DNA of 64,000 nucleotides from Halapricum salinum (lineage in GTDB: Archaea; Halobacteriota; Halobacteria; Halobacteriales; Haloarculaceae), in contig NZ_CP031310.1 of assembly GCF_004799665.1 (NCBI RefSeq), positions 2,968,887 through 3,032,886 on the forward strand, given 5' to 3'. Below the pieces are notes generated by a model, which was given only the letters and a program-made list of their open reading frames with translations, did not search any database and was not told where the DNA came from. Positions 17,452 to 26,396 of the stretch are shown here, in pieces. The position numbers were made by a program, and so were the translations under genes. Every line of letters begins with the position of its first letter. The first letter of the stretch is position 1.

Positions 17452-17743
17452 GAGCACAATAACCGAAGCACTTGATTCCGATTCGGTTCTCAGGGATGGC
17501 TACTACTTCGAATCTCTCATCACATCCAGCGGGGCAAGCCACCCAATCTTCTAGCGGCCTGCATACCGATACTTCCGTGAATTCGGGCCAAAAGCCGAGA
17601 AGCGCTTAAAAATCTATAGGGTGTGAATAATTCTTCGAAAATAGAGGCAACACATCTACTCTACGTTCTGAGGATTTAATATATACATATTCAGGGCCAG
17701 CGGATTATCGGAAAATTCAGGTCAGCACAAACCGATTAGACAA

Positions 17744-17765
17744 GTGCCGATTGAACGATCGGCAC
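17744..17765. other. perfect 8-bp hairpin
   Basis: GTGCCGAT-TGAACG-ATCGGCAC is a perfect inverted repeat with a 6-nt loop in AT-rich DNA. It could be a terminator-like stem, an operator or a relic of a mobile-element end. No gene adjoins it closely, and the 17452-18155 interval otherwise shows no supportable gene. Confidence 0.45.
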
Positions 17766-18155
17766 AAAGGGGAGGTGAGCTGTGTCAGAGGCACCATTTC
17801 ATCTCCCCTCTGTACCATTCATCACCTATCCCGGTTTACAAATAAAACTCACCATTCGACCCGTCGAACATGTTCGAAAGTATTGGGTCCAGGTGTGTGC
17901 GATACTACGAATACCCCGTCGCTCCGCTCGGGGGCGTACGCTGCGGAGGAGACTCGTCCCCCTATGTGAGGGGGTCAACTCGCCACGATCCTCGCTTGTA
18001 CTTTTAGATGGGCCGAGCGTAGCACGTCCTCCGAATCGGAGATCTATCGGACGGATATGTCATCCTGCACACGGTGGGGTGGTGGGTGGGGAGTGATCGA
18101 GGAGGCCAACTGGGGAACCATGGAGATCGAGACGATTCACAGGTGACCGAGACGG

Positions 18156-18269
18156 CTACTTGGCGGAGTCTGGGTCAGCGAGCGAACGCCTGCAATGCGG
18201 ACACCGTTCATTTACAGCGATATTTACGCTCTTCTCACAATTCGGGCATTTGATAATGGTTTGTGGCAT
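18156..18269 (-). CDS. 37-residue zinc-finger microprotein
   Basis: Very short gene encoding MPQTIIKCPNCEKSVNIAVN then ERCPHCRRSLADPDSAK. It has two CPxC half-knuckles spaced 14 residues apart, the layout of the one-domain zinc-finger microproteins common in haloarchaea. Its ATG at 18269 lies 28 nt after TTGAATAAG (18294-18300), a good TATA box for a leaderless transcript. That box, the intact cysteines and the frame length argue that it is real even though it lies in AT-rich island DNA. Function unknown; RNA, DNA or protein binding are all possible. Confidence 0.6.
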   Translation of the reverse strand: MPQTIIKCPNCEKSVNIAVNERCPHCRRSLADPDSAK

Positions 18270-18884
18270 TACTCTCTCTATTCTATTGGGGCTTATTCAA
18301 TTTCCGGTTGCCATCTATTACTTATGGAAAGAGTATATATCTATTTGCTGGATACAAGTGCTTCTGAAAGCGGAACGAGGAAACAGCGAGTCAGAGGCTG
18401 GCATCCGATTCGGGATTGTATTGGTGCCTCCACATCCCGAAGTTTGCTTACTGACGATTTTGTATATCTCTATTATGGTTGGAATAGACTGATCTTCAAA
18501 TCGCGGTTGGGAGAGGGTGCCTCTGACAAGGCGCGCTTTTAATCCAAAGCACGCTAACTGGGATTGAGATTCGATTAATATATGTCTTGTTGAATGATCG
18601 TCACTAATACTCTTCTCAATTCGGAGCGGGTGAGACCGATCTACCAGCAGTCGAGAGGGAAATTGGGAATTCGGGCCAGATTCACAGATAGCGGGGTCTA
18701 TCAGGGCTTATTTGGTACTTTTCGAGATCCTGGCTTCCACTCTAAGTCTTTAGAGGCTGATAGACGTGTTTTGCTGAATATAGAGACTGAAGTCAGCATA
18801 CAGAGTTAGTTAAATTCGCGGTTTACATTCCCGAACCAGCCGGTACAGAGAACATGCGGATCTACCAAACGTCAAACGTATTTA
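18270..18884. other. AT-rich stretch without a supportable gene
   Basis: Open frames exist on the plus strand, but they have no recognisable start context, domain or haloarchaeal codon bias, and several overlap each other in different frames. A hydrophobic run encoded around 18240-18350 is explained by AT-rich composition. I see promoter-like AT runs but no gene I can defend. Confidence 0.4.
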
Positions 18885-19601
18885 CTACTGATAGACACCA
18901 AAATACGCTGTCGCAAACCTATGAAACCCGAGGTTCTGGGCAAGAGTGACTGACCACGGCCACGCATCTGAGGTTCGGTACTGCGGGAGGAGGCCGTCAG
19001 CCAATGCCTGCTCTGTGGCTCGGGAAACTACGGCTTTGCCGTATCCTTGATTGCGGTGGTCCGGATGGGTCACAACTGCCAGATGGGCAAGCAAGCCATC
19101 CCAAACCTCATAGCCTGCGATTGCCACGAGTTTCCCATCAACGAACAGACCCACAGTTTCATCGGGAGTGAACTGCATGCCACCGTTTTCCCACTCTTCA
19201 TCTGGTATACTGCTCCGAAACGTCCGGTAGGCAGTGCTATCAGCGGAGGTTAGGACGCGAGCATCCGATTCGATGGAGGAGAACGTTTCCCGGTCAGAGT
19301 ATCCATAGAAGGTGGGGCCGAGGACTTGCTCTATACCGTCGAAGTAAGTGAACCACTCGTGGACTTCATCGACGGTATCAGTATCAAGTGTTTCAAGGGC
19401 CTCCCCCTGGTCTTTAGCCGACTCTACGAGTGCGTTCGGTGCACCGACGACCAGTGCATCGTTGCGACAAAACAACTGGACACCACTCTCCTCAACCAGG
19501 CCGACAGTCACTTCTGATTCCTCGAACGCACCGGAAGGAACGCCGAGTCGGTCAGCCCAATACCGGCGGAGAGTCCACAGGGTGCGCGAAGTGAGACCCA
19601 T
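18885..19601 (-). CDS. GNAT family N-acetyltransferase
   Basis: Acetyl-CoA-dependent acyltransferase of 238 aa with an unassigned N-terminal half of about 130 residues and a C-terminal GNAT domain. Motif A is clear: HLAVVTHPDHRNQGYGKAVV, followed by ALADGLLPQYRT and the C-terminal NLGFHRFATAYFGVY. The acceptor substrate is unknown. Start 19601 (MGLTSRT) is chosen because TATTTCTTAAAC sits 25-30 nt upstream; a longer frame would run through that box. Base composition is closer to AT-rich than the genome average, and the gene lies inside the tRNA-Trp-bounded island, consistent with lateral acquisition. Confidence 0.8.
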   Translation of the reverse strand: MGLTSRTLWTLRRYWADRLGVPSGAFEESEVTVGLVEESGVQLFCRNDALVVGAPNALVESAKDQGEALETLDTDTVDEVHEWFTYFDGIEQVLGPTFYGYSDRETFSSIESDARVLTSADSTAYRTFRSSIPDEEWENGGMQFTPDETVGLFVDGKLVAIAGYEVWDGLLAHLAVVTHPDHRNQGYGKAVVSRATEQALADGLLPQYRTSDAWPWSVTLAQNLGFHRFATAYFGVYQ

Positions 19602-19781
19602 AGGTAACTGTTCCAACTTCAGTTTAAGAAATACTCGTTTCGAGACAACCATACGCTCTGTACTGACCGACCAGTGCTTCACTTGTCTCTACCGATTCGT
19701 CCTCTCCCAACGCTCGAGATATCAGTGATCGATTCGCGCCTTGTATTCAGCACAGGTGTCAAGATATATCGCAAATTCGGA

Positions 19782-20165
19782 CTAATTTGAGGCTGACAGG
19801 AGCAATCTGTCTTCGTCGAGGTCCCATTGTAGCGGAGACCAATCATCCGGGCCATACAGCCCTTCCGGCGGCTTCTCCAGCCCGTAAACGGGATCAGGAA
19901 ACACAGCATCGACGCGATCGTCGTCCTGGTAGTCCTCGAAGAACTGCACCTGCGTCTTCTCCGGCTTGTAGAAGAACGTGGTCGCCTGGCGCTTGCCCTC
20001 GGGATGGACGTCTTTGATCGTGTGCCCGATCGTCGCGAAGTCGACGGACAACTTCGCGAATCGCTTCGAGAACGGCGAGAACTGCGAGGCGATCTCGTGA
20101 GAGATCGTCCGCGCGTCAAAACGCGTCTAGCGAGATGTTGATCTGGTAGCACTTGACGCCAAGCT
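19782..20165 (-). pseudogene. truncated conserved gene cut at the tRNA-Trp repeat
   Basis: The C-terminal 89 residues (MSVDFATIGHTIKDVHPEG through a proline-rich tail ending LLLSASN) are intact, with GC-rich haloarchaeal codon use. Upstream, the same protein continues as ARTISHEIASQFSPFSKRF and, after a frame change near 20127, LGVKCYQINISLDAF. Beyond about 20165 it stops abruptly at the tRNA-derived repeat. I do not recognise the family. The truncation point coincides with the presumed attachment core, so the gene was probably split by integration or excision. The remaining internal frame could still be expressed. Confidence 0.55.
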
Positions 20166-20284
20166 CACGCAGAGGGGTCGGAGAGATGTTGAACCACGGG
20201 AAATTCGCTTCGCTCGCTCCCTGGTTCAAACTCTCCACGTTCAGAATTCACGCGCTGCTCGGAGTCGAGCAGCGCGAGAAGTTA
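20160..20284. repeat. proximal tRNA-Trp T-arm palindrome unit
   Basis: In the tRNA sense (minus strand) the order after the tRNA is: a perfect 11-bp hairpin (CGCGCTGCTCG/CGAGCAGCGCG), an inverted T-arm copy (GGAGAGTTTGAACCA), a GCGAGCGAAGCGAA inner segment, and a direct T-arm and acceptor copy ending CTCTCCGACCCC (20174-20193). The unit is therefore an imperfect palindrome built from the tRNA 3' end. A diverged second copy lies at 17040-17160. Confidence 0.75.
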
Positions 20285-20461
20285 TGGGGTCGGAGAGATT
20301 TGAACTCCCGATCGACTGATATCTCCGGTAGCGCCTCGGAACTCCAGAGGGTCATCAGCGCGGTCGATGATCAGTCGGCCGCTCAGTATATCAGTCTGGA
20401 GTGTCGTCCCGGGCGCGTTGCCTCTGGAGTCAGTCGCCATGCCGGACTTGGCCACGACCCC
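20285..20461 (-). tRNA. trnW: tRNA-Trp (CCA) with 103-nt intron
   Basis: Exon 1 is 20461-20424 and exon 2 is 20320-20285. Joined, they give a 74-nt tRNA with a 7-bp acceptor (GGGGTCG/CGACCCC), a D-arm GCCA/TGGC, an anticodon stem ACTGA/TCAGT with loop CTCCAGA (anticodon CCA), a T-arm GGGAG-TTCAAAT-CTCTC and discriminator A. The splice sites form a textbook bulge-helix-bulge: bulge AGA, 4-bp helix CTCC/GGAG, bulge ATA. The intron (20321-20423) contains TGATGA (20357-20352) and CTGA elements. This matches the known haloarchaeal tRNA-Trp intron that doubles as a box C/D guide for 2'-O-methylation of its own transcript. CCA is not encoded. Confidence 0.95.
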
Positions 20462-20503
20462 GCACTCACCCGTAAGCCTAATCTCCCTAAAGGGATTTCG
20501 ATT

Positions 20504-20734
20504 CTACTCCTCGCGATCGGTCGCGGCCCAATCACAGTCCTGGCACTTGTATCCAGTCACGAACTCCGTAATCGAGGGCATGTACCCCACCTCGATGACG
20601 TCGCCACCGCATTCTGGACACGCCCGGTCGGTGTCTTCAATCGATTCGGCGTCCATGACATCTTCACCTTCGATCAATTCGGCCAGTCGCTTCGGTGTGA
20701 CCATCCGCCCCTGAACCACGCGGTTCTCACTCAT
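20504..20734 (-). CDS. DUF5795 zinc-ribbon protein
   Basis: Protein of 76 aa beginning MSENRVVQGRMVTPKRLAEL, with two cysteine pairs: CPECGGDV around residue 39 and CQDCDW near residue 64. This pattern is the haloarchaeal DUF5795 family, function unknown, presumed zinc-binding. Start 20734 is supported by a CTTAGGAC box about 26 nt upstream on the minus strand. The DUF5794 gene upstream on the same strand is the usual haloarchaeal neighbour. Confidence 0.85.
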   Translation of the reverse strand: MSENRVVQGRMVTPKRLAELIEGEDVMDAESIEDTDRACPECGGDVIEVGYMPSITEFVTGYKCQDCDWAATDREE

Positions 20735-20791
20735 AGTCGGAGTCTGGGCGAGAAGGGTCCTAAGTGTTCCCGTCCGCCGATCGCTAGGGGG

Positions 20792-21643
20792 TCAGAGCCA
20801 GGGAGCCTGGTACCCGTCGTCGCTGGTGTTCAGCCCGTCAGTGAGGTCCTGCTCTCGGGAGTGACCGTCACCGCCGTCGGTCGCCGTCGTCCGGGAGCGA
20901 GAGCGGGCTGCCTCCCCATCAGGGTCGAACGCGAGCACGGCAGTCAGTCCCAGGACAGCCAGCGCGAGCGGCGCGTTACCCGGGACGAGACCGAATATCG
21001 ACAGCGGGAGCATCCCCAGCGCGACGGCGCTCCCGAATCGGAAGCGGTCGAGATCGACCGAGCGCCGGAGCGTCGGTCCCGCCAGCGAGACGGCGACGGC
21101 GAACGCGACGCCGACGGCCGCCGCAGCGGTCCCGCGAGCGATCAGCCCGAGGTCGGTCGAGACGACGAGCGTCGCGTTTGCGGGCTCGACGCTTGCGAGA
21201 AAGCCCAGCGCGACGATCATCGCCGGTCGGGGGAGCAAGTCGCCGATCCGGGCGCTGGCAGTCTTGGCGGCGACCGCGAGGATCACGACGGCGGCGAAGC
21301 GCTCGAAGACCCAGAGGTTGAGCAGGCTCTCGACCGTCGGTGCGAGCGCGGCCATCACGGCTGCGCCGGCCACCAGAACCGCGCCGACGCCCAGAATCTT
21401 GGGTAGCTGTTCGCGCGGGCCGCCGTCCATGTCCGCGAGAATTACCGCGACGGTCGCACTCCCGCCGAATACCAGCAGCCCTACTTCGAGAATGCCGACT
21501 GGGCCGTCGACCGCACCCGCCAACACGAGTGCGGGGAACAGCCCGTCGACTAACGGGAGACACATGACAGTCGCCAACAGACGCGTCGAGCCTCCGACCT
21601 GGCGCTCTATCGCGAGCGCGATCGGGTGTTGGGAGCTACTCAT
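20792..21643 (-). CDS. DUF5794 family membrane protein
   Basis: Integral membrane protein of 283 aa with about seven hydrophobic segments, beginning with STRLLATVMCLPLVDGLFPA and ending in a hydrophilic acidic tail of about 45 residues. The conserved motifs VFGGSATVAVILADMD and GFLASVEPANATLVVSTDLG fit the haloarchaeal DUF5794 family. Function unknown. It lies 57 nt upstream of the DUF5795 gene on the same strand, and the pair probably forms a transcription unit. Confidence 0.85.
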   Translation of the reverse strand: MSSSQHPIALAIERQVGGSTRLLATVMCLPLVDGLFPALVLAGAVDGPVGILEVGLLVFGGSATVAVILADMDGGPREQLPKILGVGAVLVAGAAVMAALAPTVESLLNLWVFERFAAVVILAVAAKTASARIGDLLPRPAMIVALGFLASVEPANATLVVSTDLGLIARGTAAAAVGVAFAVAVSLAGPTLRRSVDLDRFRFGSAVALGMLPLSIFGLVPGNAPLALAVLGLTAVLAFDPDGEAARSRSRTTATDGGDGHSREQDLTDGLNTSDDGYQAPWL

Positions 21644-22214
21644 CAGGCTACAGGGCCGTCTCCCGTGGCCTGTGGGGATTCACGCACGCGCCGCCGATAC
21701 CGTGGTCGGGCTTCGAAGACGCGTGCGAACTCCGCCCAGTTCGACGACTGGTGATTGCAATTCCCCACCGATTTCCAGAATGTGTGCGAGCAAGGGTCCG
21801 CGGTCTGCATCTGGATGCTCGTACCCGCTCGGGTGGTGGGACTGACGGAGTCCATACATGTAGAATCGGGTCATTCCATCAAAAGCGTTGTGTGAGATGC
21901 GCCCCCATGGTACAAACAAACGTACGATTACACACCACAATACACAGGTATCAAACCCATACAGCGGACAAAATTTTACATATGACTAAACATCATGATT
22001 GTTCAGGCCCGTAATGTGGCGAAGTCGTACCGACAGCGTGTAAAATTCCAACTATTCAGTCCGGGGTGGCGCTGATCAACGAGGTCTCCGGATAGGACAC
22101 GAGTCGGTAGTGTGCCTGTGATGCTGTGGGATGCGTGTTGCCGTAGGCTGGGAGCGTCTCCCACAACAGGAGTCGTCTCGCAACGTTTTTCAGCAGTCGC
22201 GGCGGACGGCTTAC
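21644..22214. other. 571-bp intergenic region before guaB
   Basis: The region is locally AT-rich around 21910-22000. A minus-strand frame (21680-21874, MTRFYMYGLRQSHHPSG) of 64 codons is conceivable but has no convincing promoter. A plus-strand frame of 26 codons at 21992-22072 (MIVQARNVAKSYRQRVKFQL) could be a decayed gene end. A T-rich run (CGTTTTTCAG) about 25 nt before the guaB ATG fits its TATA box. Nothing else is supportable. Confidence 0.35.
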
Positions 22215-23705
22215 ATGGCGAACGATCCACAGCCCTATTCTGCGAAACTGGACGTACCAGAGGCATTGACGTTCGACGACGTACTGCTCCGCCCCAAGGA
22301 GAGTCGCGTCGAACCGGACGAAGCAGACATGCGCACGAAAGTCTCGAAGAACGTCGAGCTACAGGTCCCGGTGCTGTCGGCGGCGATGGACACCGTCACC
22401 GAGAGCGGGATGGCGATCGGGATGGCCCGACACGGTGGCCTGGGCGTCATGCACCGCAACATGGATGTCGACCGGATGGCCACTGAGGTCGAACGCGTCA
22501 AACGTGCCGACGAACTCATCATCCGGGACGTCGTGACTGCCAGTCCCGATCAAACTGTGCAGGACGTCGACGAGATGATGGATCACGCGGGCGTCTCCGG
22601 TGCGCCCGTCGTCGACGACGACCAGAAGGTGCTCGGGATCATCTCCGGGACGGACATCCGGCCCTACCTCGAGGTCGGCGAGCGTGACGAAGTCCGTGAG
22701 GCGATGACCGACGAGGTCGTCACCGCCAGCGAGGACGTCACCGCTCGTGACGCGCTCGAACTGATGTACGACCACAAGATCGAGCGCGTCCCGATCGTCG
22801 ACGACGGGAACCGTCTCGTCGGTCTCGTGACGATGCAGGGCATCCTCCAGCGACGGGAGTACGACAACGCCGCCCGGGCCGAGGACGGCTCGCTACGCTG
22901 TGGCGTGGCTGTCGGCCCCTTCGAGCAAGAGCGCGCCGAAGTCGCCGACGAGGCCGGTGCGGATATTATCTTCATCGACTGTGCACACGCGCACAACCTC
23001 GACGTCGTCGACAGCGCTCGCGAGATCAAATCCTCCGTCGACGCCGATGTCGTCGTCGGTAACATCGGGACCAGCGAGGCAGCGGAGGATCTGGTCGACT
23101 TCGCCGATGGTCTCAAAGTCGGGATTGGCCCGGGCTCGATCTGTACGACGCGGGTCGTCTCCGGCGCGGGCATGCCCCAGATCACGGCCGTCTCGGAGGT
23201 GGCTGACGTCGCGAGCCAGCACGACGTGCCAGTGATCGCCGACGGCGGGATTCGCTACTCCGGCGACGCGATCAAGGCCATCGCCGCCGGTGCCGACGCC
23301 GTCATGCTCGGGTCGTATTTCGCCGGCACCGACGAAGCCCCAGGCCGCGTCATCACGATGAACGGCAAGAAGTACAAACAGTACCGCGGGATGGGGTCGG
23401 TCGGCGCTATGAAGTCCGGCGGCGGCGAGCGCTACCTCAAGGACGTCGAGGACGACGAAGAAGACGAATACGTCCCCGAAGGTGTCGAGGCCGCGACCCC
23501 CTACAAGGGCTCGCTCCAGTCTGAACTCCACCAGCTCGTCGGCGGCATGAAGTCCGGGATGGGCTACGTCGGCGCGAACACCATTCCCGAGTTCAAGGAA
23601 CGCTCGGAGTTCGTTCGGGTCTCCAGTGCGGGCCACCAGGAGAGTCACCCACACGACGTGATGATCACCGACGAAGCGCCTAACTACAGCCCTGACGAGA
23701 GTTAG
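22215..23705 (+). CDS. guaB: inosine-5'-monophosphate dehydrogenase
   Basis: Catalyses NAD-dependent oxidation of IMP to XMP, the committed step of GMP synthesis; 496 aa, full length. The N-terminal barrel start ([15 protein letters not shown]) is followed by a two-CBS insert at about residues 110-225. The catalytic loop is [19 protein letters not shown] with the active-site Cys, then [20 protein letters not shown] and the GMGSVGAM flap. The start at 22215 gives the normal haloarchaeal N-terminus. The gene ends in a 4-nt overlap with a convergent zinc-finger microprotein gene. Confidence 0.95.
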   Translation: MANDPQPYSAKLDVPEALTFDDVLLRPKESRVEPDEADMRTKVSKNVELQVPVLSAAMDTVTESGMAIGMARHGGLGVMHRNMDVDRMATEVERVKRADELIIRDVVTASPDQTVQDVDEMMDHAGVSGAPVVDDDQKVLGIISGTDIRPYLEVGERDEVREAMTDEVVTASEDVTARDALELMYDHKIERVPIVDDGNRLVGLVTMQGILQRREYDNAARAEDGSLRCGVAVGPFEQERAEVADEAGADIIFIDCAHAHNLDVVDSAREIKSSVDADVVVGNIGTSEAAEDLVDFADGLKVGIGPGSICTTRVVSGAGMPQITAVSEVADVASQHDVPVIADGGIRYSGDAIKAIAAGADAVMLGSYFAGTDEAPGRVITMNGKKYKQYRGMGSVGAMKSGGGERYLKDVEDDEEDEYVPEGVEAATPYKGSLQSELHQLVGGMKSGMGYVGANTIPEFKERSEFVRVSSAGHQESHPHDVMITDEAPNYSPDES

Positions 23706-23827
23706 AGGCCTTTCCCCGCGCTCTCACAGGCTGGACTACAGAAGCCGTTCTGGGCCGCACGAGCGCTCGGGTGTGCCTTGAACGTCTCCTCACAGTTCTT
23801 GCAGGTGTACCTCTCGAAGTCGGACAT
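23702..23827 (-). CDS. 41-residue zinc-finger microprotein
   Basis: Short gene encoding MSDFERYTCKNCEETFKAHP then [26 protein letters not shown] pair and a CSPAC pair about 20 residues apart form a treble-clef-like knuckle. The ATG at 23827 lies 27 nt after ACTATTTAGG (23850-23859) on the minus strand, ideal for a leaderless haloarchaeal gene. It overlaps the convergent guaB stop by 4 nt. Proteins of this size and pattern are widespread in haloarchaea; the role is unknown. Confidence 0.8.
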   Translation of the reverse strand: MSDFERYTCKNCEETFKAHPSARAAQNGFCSPACESAGKGL

Positions 23828-23930
23828 GACAGGCGAACGCACGTCCGCTGCCCCCTAAATAGTTGTCCTGCGGCCGCCCGGTAGCCACATTTCGGAGGCT
23901 CTTTGAATCCGAGGGCGCAATTCCGGGTCG

Positions 23931-24632
23931 ATGAGTCTGCGAGACGAAGACGAGCCGCCGGATCCGATTCTGGTACTCAAGACCTACGGGCGGATCGCCA
24001 TCAGCGACGCCGTCACGATCTTCGTGTTGAGTCTCCTGTATTTCGTGGCGTCTCTGTCGATCGTCACGATCGGGCCCGCACTGCTGGCGCTGATGGACGC
24101 GTTCTATTCGTCGGTGTCGCACACCGGGACTGGGGGCGGCGCGCCAGCGAGCACCCGGGGCCGTGCCTCGCAGTTCGTCTCCTCGATCTGGACGTATCTG
24201 TGGGCCGGTCTCCCCTACACGGTCGCCGTGATCGTCGCTGTCTACTCGCTCTACACCTACTCTGTGCTCGCGCTCTCGGGCGGCACTGCACAGGCTCTGA
24301 TATTCGGCGTCGTGGGGATGTACACCGTCGTGCTCGTGTTCGTGTTGCTCTTTCGTGCTGCGGACATCGTGGTCCGGGCCGACGAGAACGAACGTCCCGG
24401 ATTCTTCAGTGCGCTTCGCAAGGCCTGGGGGTCGCTGGGCTCGAACGTCGCGTTCGCTGCGACACACGTCGTGACTGCTATCGCTGTGACGATCGCGTCA
24501 CTCATCTTCATCGTCACGGCGATCTGCTTTCTCCCGGGACTGCTGGCACTGCTCGAACTACTGAACTACGAAGAACTCGACGGCGCGGGCGCGAAAGCGA
24601 TCCGGTACGCCTACCTCGATCCCCAGACGTGA
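23931..24632 (+). CDS. multi-pass membrane protein (DUF624/YesL-like)
   Basis: Integral membrane protein of 233 aa. It begins with a hydrophilic 25-residue tail, then helices at about residues 25-60 (IFVLSLLYFVASLSIVTIGP), 85-110, 118-145 and 175-215. The early helix-ALLALMDAFY pattern and FFSALRKAWGSLGSN before the last helix pair resemble DUF624-type proteins. Function unknown. It is flanked by convergent or divergent unrelated genes and appears monocistronic, ending 12 nt before the ABC1 kinase gene on the other strand. Confidence 0.7.
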   Translation: MSLRDEDEPPDPILVLKTYGRIAISDAVTIFVLSLLYFVASLSIVTIGPALLALMDAFYSSVSHTGTGGGAPASTRGRASQFVSSIWTYLWAGLPYTVAVIVAVYSLYTYSVLALSGGTAQALIFGVVGMYTVVLVFVLLFRAADIVVRADENERPGFFSALRKAWGSLGSNVAFAATHVVTAIAVTIASLIFIVTAICFLPGLLALLELLNYEELDGAGAKAIRYAYLDPQT

Positions 24633-24644
24633 GGACGTGCCAGG

Positions 24645-26378
24645 TCACTCACTGCCGGTCTGTTGCTCCGGGCCAACGCCGTCGTCGAACGGCCCGAGAC
24701 TCGGTTGTTCGGGTTCCGAATCGGCCGGTTCTCGCTCTCGCATCTGCTGGCGGGTGAACTGCGGTCGGGCTCTGATTCCTCGCTGTTTGCGGAAGGATCG
24801 ATACAGCAAGAACGCGATCACGACCGTGCCGCCACCCGCGACTGCGGTGGTCTCGACGGTCCCGAATACCGAGAGAAACACCGTCGAGCCGATCCCACTC
24901 GCCAGGACCAATCCGAGGACGATCCGCCGGGCGAGAATATCGAAGAGCTTGTCTGAGTCTTCGATATCTGCTTTGACTCGGAGATCCCCGTGCTCGACCC
25001 GGTCGAGTGCGGATTCGAGTTTCGGCGGGACCCGGACTGCCGAGCGGGCCGCGTCCTGAAACTCCGTCGCGCGATCCCGGACGAACTGTCGTGCGCTTTC
25101 CTCGAAGTACCCTGCCTCCCGGAGGTAGTCGGTCGCGACCGAGATGAAGTCGAAGTCGGGATCGAGCGTCACGCAGACCCCTTCGACGACCGTCGCGACC
25201 CGGAGGACGAGCGCGAGGTTCGACGGCAGGCGAAGCGGAAACTCGTAGATCGTGTCCTCGACTTGCTGGACGATCTGCTGGACGCGGTACTGCTCGATGT
25301 CTTCCCCGCGAGCGTCGGCGATGGCCAGTTCCATCACGTCGGCCATCACCTGCCGGTCGGCTTCGGGCGAGAGCGTCCCCATCTCGATCAGTGCGTCGAG
25401 GATCTTGTCGATGTCCTGCTCGGCGACGGCAGTGTAGAACTCGACGATCTTCTCCTGGATGAACGGGTCGACGTAGCCGCTCATCCCGAAGTCGTAGAAG
25501 ACGATCGAGCCGTCGTCTTTCACCGCGAGATTTCCAGGGTGGGGGTCGGCGTGGAAGACACCGTCTTCGACGATCATCTGGAAGTACGCCTCTTCGAGCG
25601 TCTCGGCCAGTTCGGTTCGGTCGATCCCCTTTCGATCGAGTTCCTCGACGTCGTTGATCTTCGTCCCTGGGATGTACCCCATGGTGAGCACGCGCTCGGT
25701 CGAGTGACTCTCGACCACGGGTGGGATGACGATCCGGTCGTCGCCCTCGAAATTCCCTCGAATCTCGGTCAGCATCTTCGCCTCGCGGCCGTAGTCCATC
25801 TCCTCGCGGATGGTCTTGGTGAACTCGTCGGCAAGCGTCTGCAAGGAGAACGAGCGGGCCGAATCGACGAATCGCATCACGAGCGGTAGCGTCCACCTGA
25901 TAACCCGCAAGTCGGCCTCGACGAGGTCCTCGACGCCCGGGCGACGAACCTTGACGGCGACGGGATCCCCGTCGACCTCGGCGTAGTAGACCTGTCCGAG
26001 ACTCGCACCGCTGATCGGTTCGACGTCGAAGTCACTGAAGCGCTGGTCGACAGGGCCGATCTCCTCTTCGAGGACGACCCGGGCCTGGCCCCAGTCGGCG
26101 GGCGGGACCTTGTCCTGGAGTTTCGAGAACTCCTCGACGTACTCCGGCGGGAGGATGTCCGGGCGGGTCGAAAGCAACTGGCCGAGTTTGATGAACGTCG
26201 GCCCGAGCGTCAACAGCGACTCTAGTAATCGCTGTGCGCGGCGGCGGCGCTGGTCTGCGGTCACCTGACGAGACGAGCCAAACAGCAAGAATCGACGGCG
26301 GTCACGGGCGTAGGCGATCGCCAGAGGGAGGAACTGGCGGACGACCGTGAAGAACCGCCGGTAGGCACGGAGGTTCAC
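24645..26378 (-). CDS. ABC1/UbiB-family atypical kinase
   Basis: AarF/UbiB-type protein kinase-like ATPase of 577 aa, implicated in isoprenoid-quinone homeostasis in bacteria and mitochondria; in archaea the role is inferred (menaquinone). The diagnostic KxGQ motif is in FIKLGQLLSTRPDILP. The Ala-rich nucleotide loop is GASLGQVYYAEVDG, the lysine is in AVKVRRPG, and the catalytic and metal motifs are FHADPHPGNLAVK and FYDFGMSG. A C-terminal membrane hairpin follows (VLGLVLASGIGSTVFLSVFG). The next gene upstream, Hsp20, is 18 nt away on the same strand. Confidence 0.92.
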   Translation of the reverse strand: MNLRAYRRFFTVVRQFLPLAIAYARDRRRFLLFGSSRQVTADQRRRRAQRLLESLLTLGPTFIKLGQLLSTRPDILPPEYVEEFSKLQDKVPPADWGQARVVLEEEIGPVDQRFSDFDVEPISGASLGQVYYAEVDGDPVAVKVRRPGVEDLVEADLRVIRWTLPLVMRFVDSARSFSLQTLADEFTKTIREEMDYGREAKMLTEIRGNFEGDDRIVIPPVVESHSTERVLTMGYIPGTKINDVEELDRKGIDRTELAETLEEAYFQMIVEDGVFHADPHPGNLAVKDDGSIVFYDFGMSGYVDPFIQEKIVEFYTAVAEQDIDKILDALIEMGTLSPEADRQVMADVMELAIADARGEDIEQYRVQQIVQQVEDTIYEFPLRLPSNLALVLRVATVVEGVCVTLDPDFDFISVATDYLREAGYFEESARQFVRDRATEFQDAARSAVRVPPKLESALDRVEHGDLRVKADIEDSDKLFDILARRIVLGLVLASGIGSTVFLSVFGTVETTAVAGGGTVVIAFLLYRSFRKQRGIRARPQFTRQQMREREPADSEPEQPSLGPFDDGVGPEQQTGSE

Positions 26379-26396
26379 CTGCGGGCCACCCCGTCC

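Larger units (their letters stand above)
17100..20285. mobile_element. AT-rich tRNA-Trp-associated genomic island (no integrase seen)
   Basis: Between two tRNA-Trp-derived repeats the base composition drops sharply (for example 17580-17760 and 18190-18850 are AT-rich), gene density falls, and the only confident genes are a GNAT enzyme, a tiny zinc finger and truncated or decayed frames. A gene at the right edge is cut exactly at the repeat. This is the layout of an integrated element or its eroded remnant at a tRNA gene. No integrase, replication or capsid gene is recognisable, so it is at best a relic or a passenger segment. The boundaries are inferred. Confidence 0.55.

Noticed and set aside
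18160-18542. Plus-strand membrane-like frames in the island
   Set aside because: Hydrophobicity comes from AT-rich codons; two overlapping frames look alike and both are antisense to the better supported zinc-finger gene over part of their length.
21680-21874. 64-codon minus-strand gene (MTRFYMYGLRQ...)
   Set aside because: No TATA box at the expected distance, no recognisable domain, and the opposite frame is equally open; kept only as a possibility in the intergenic note.
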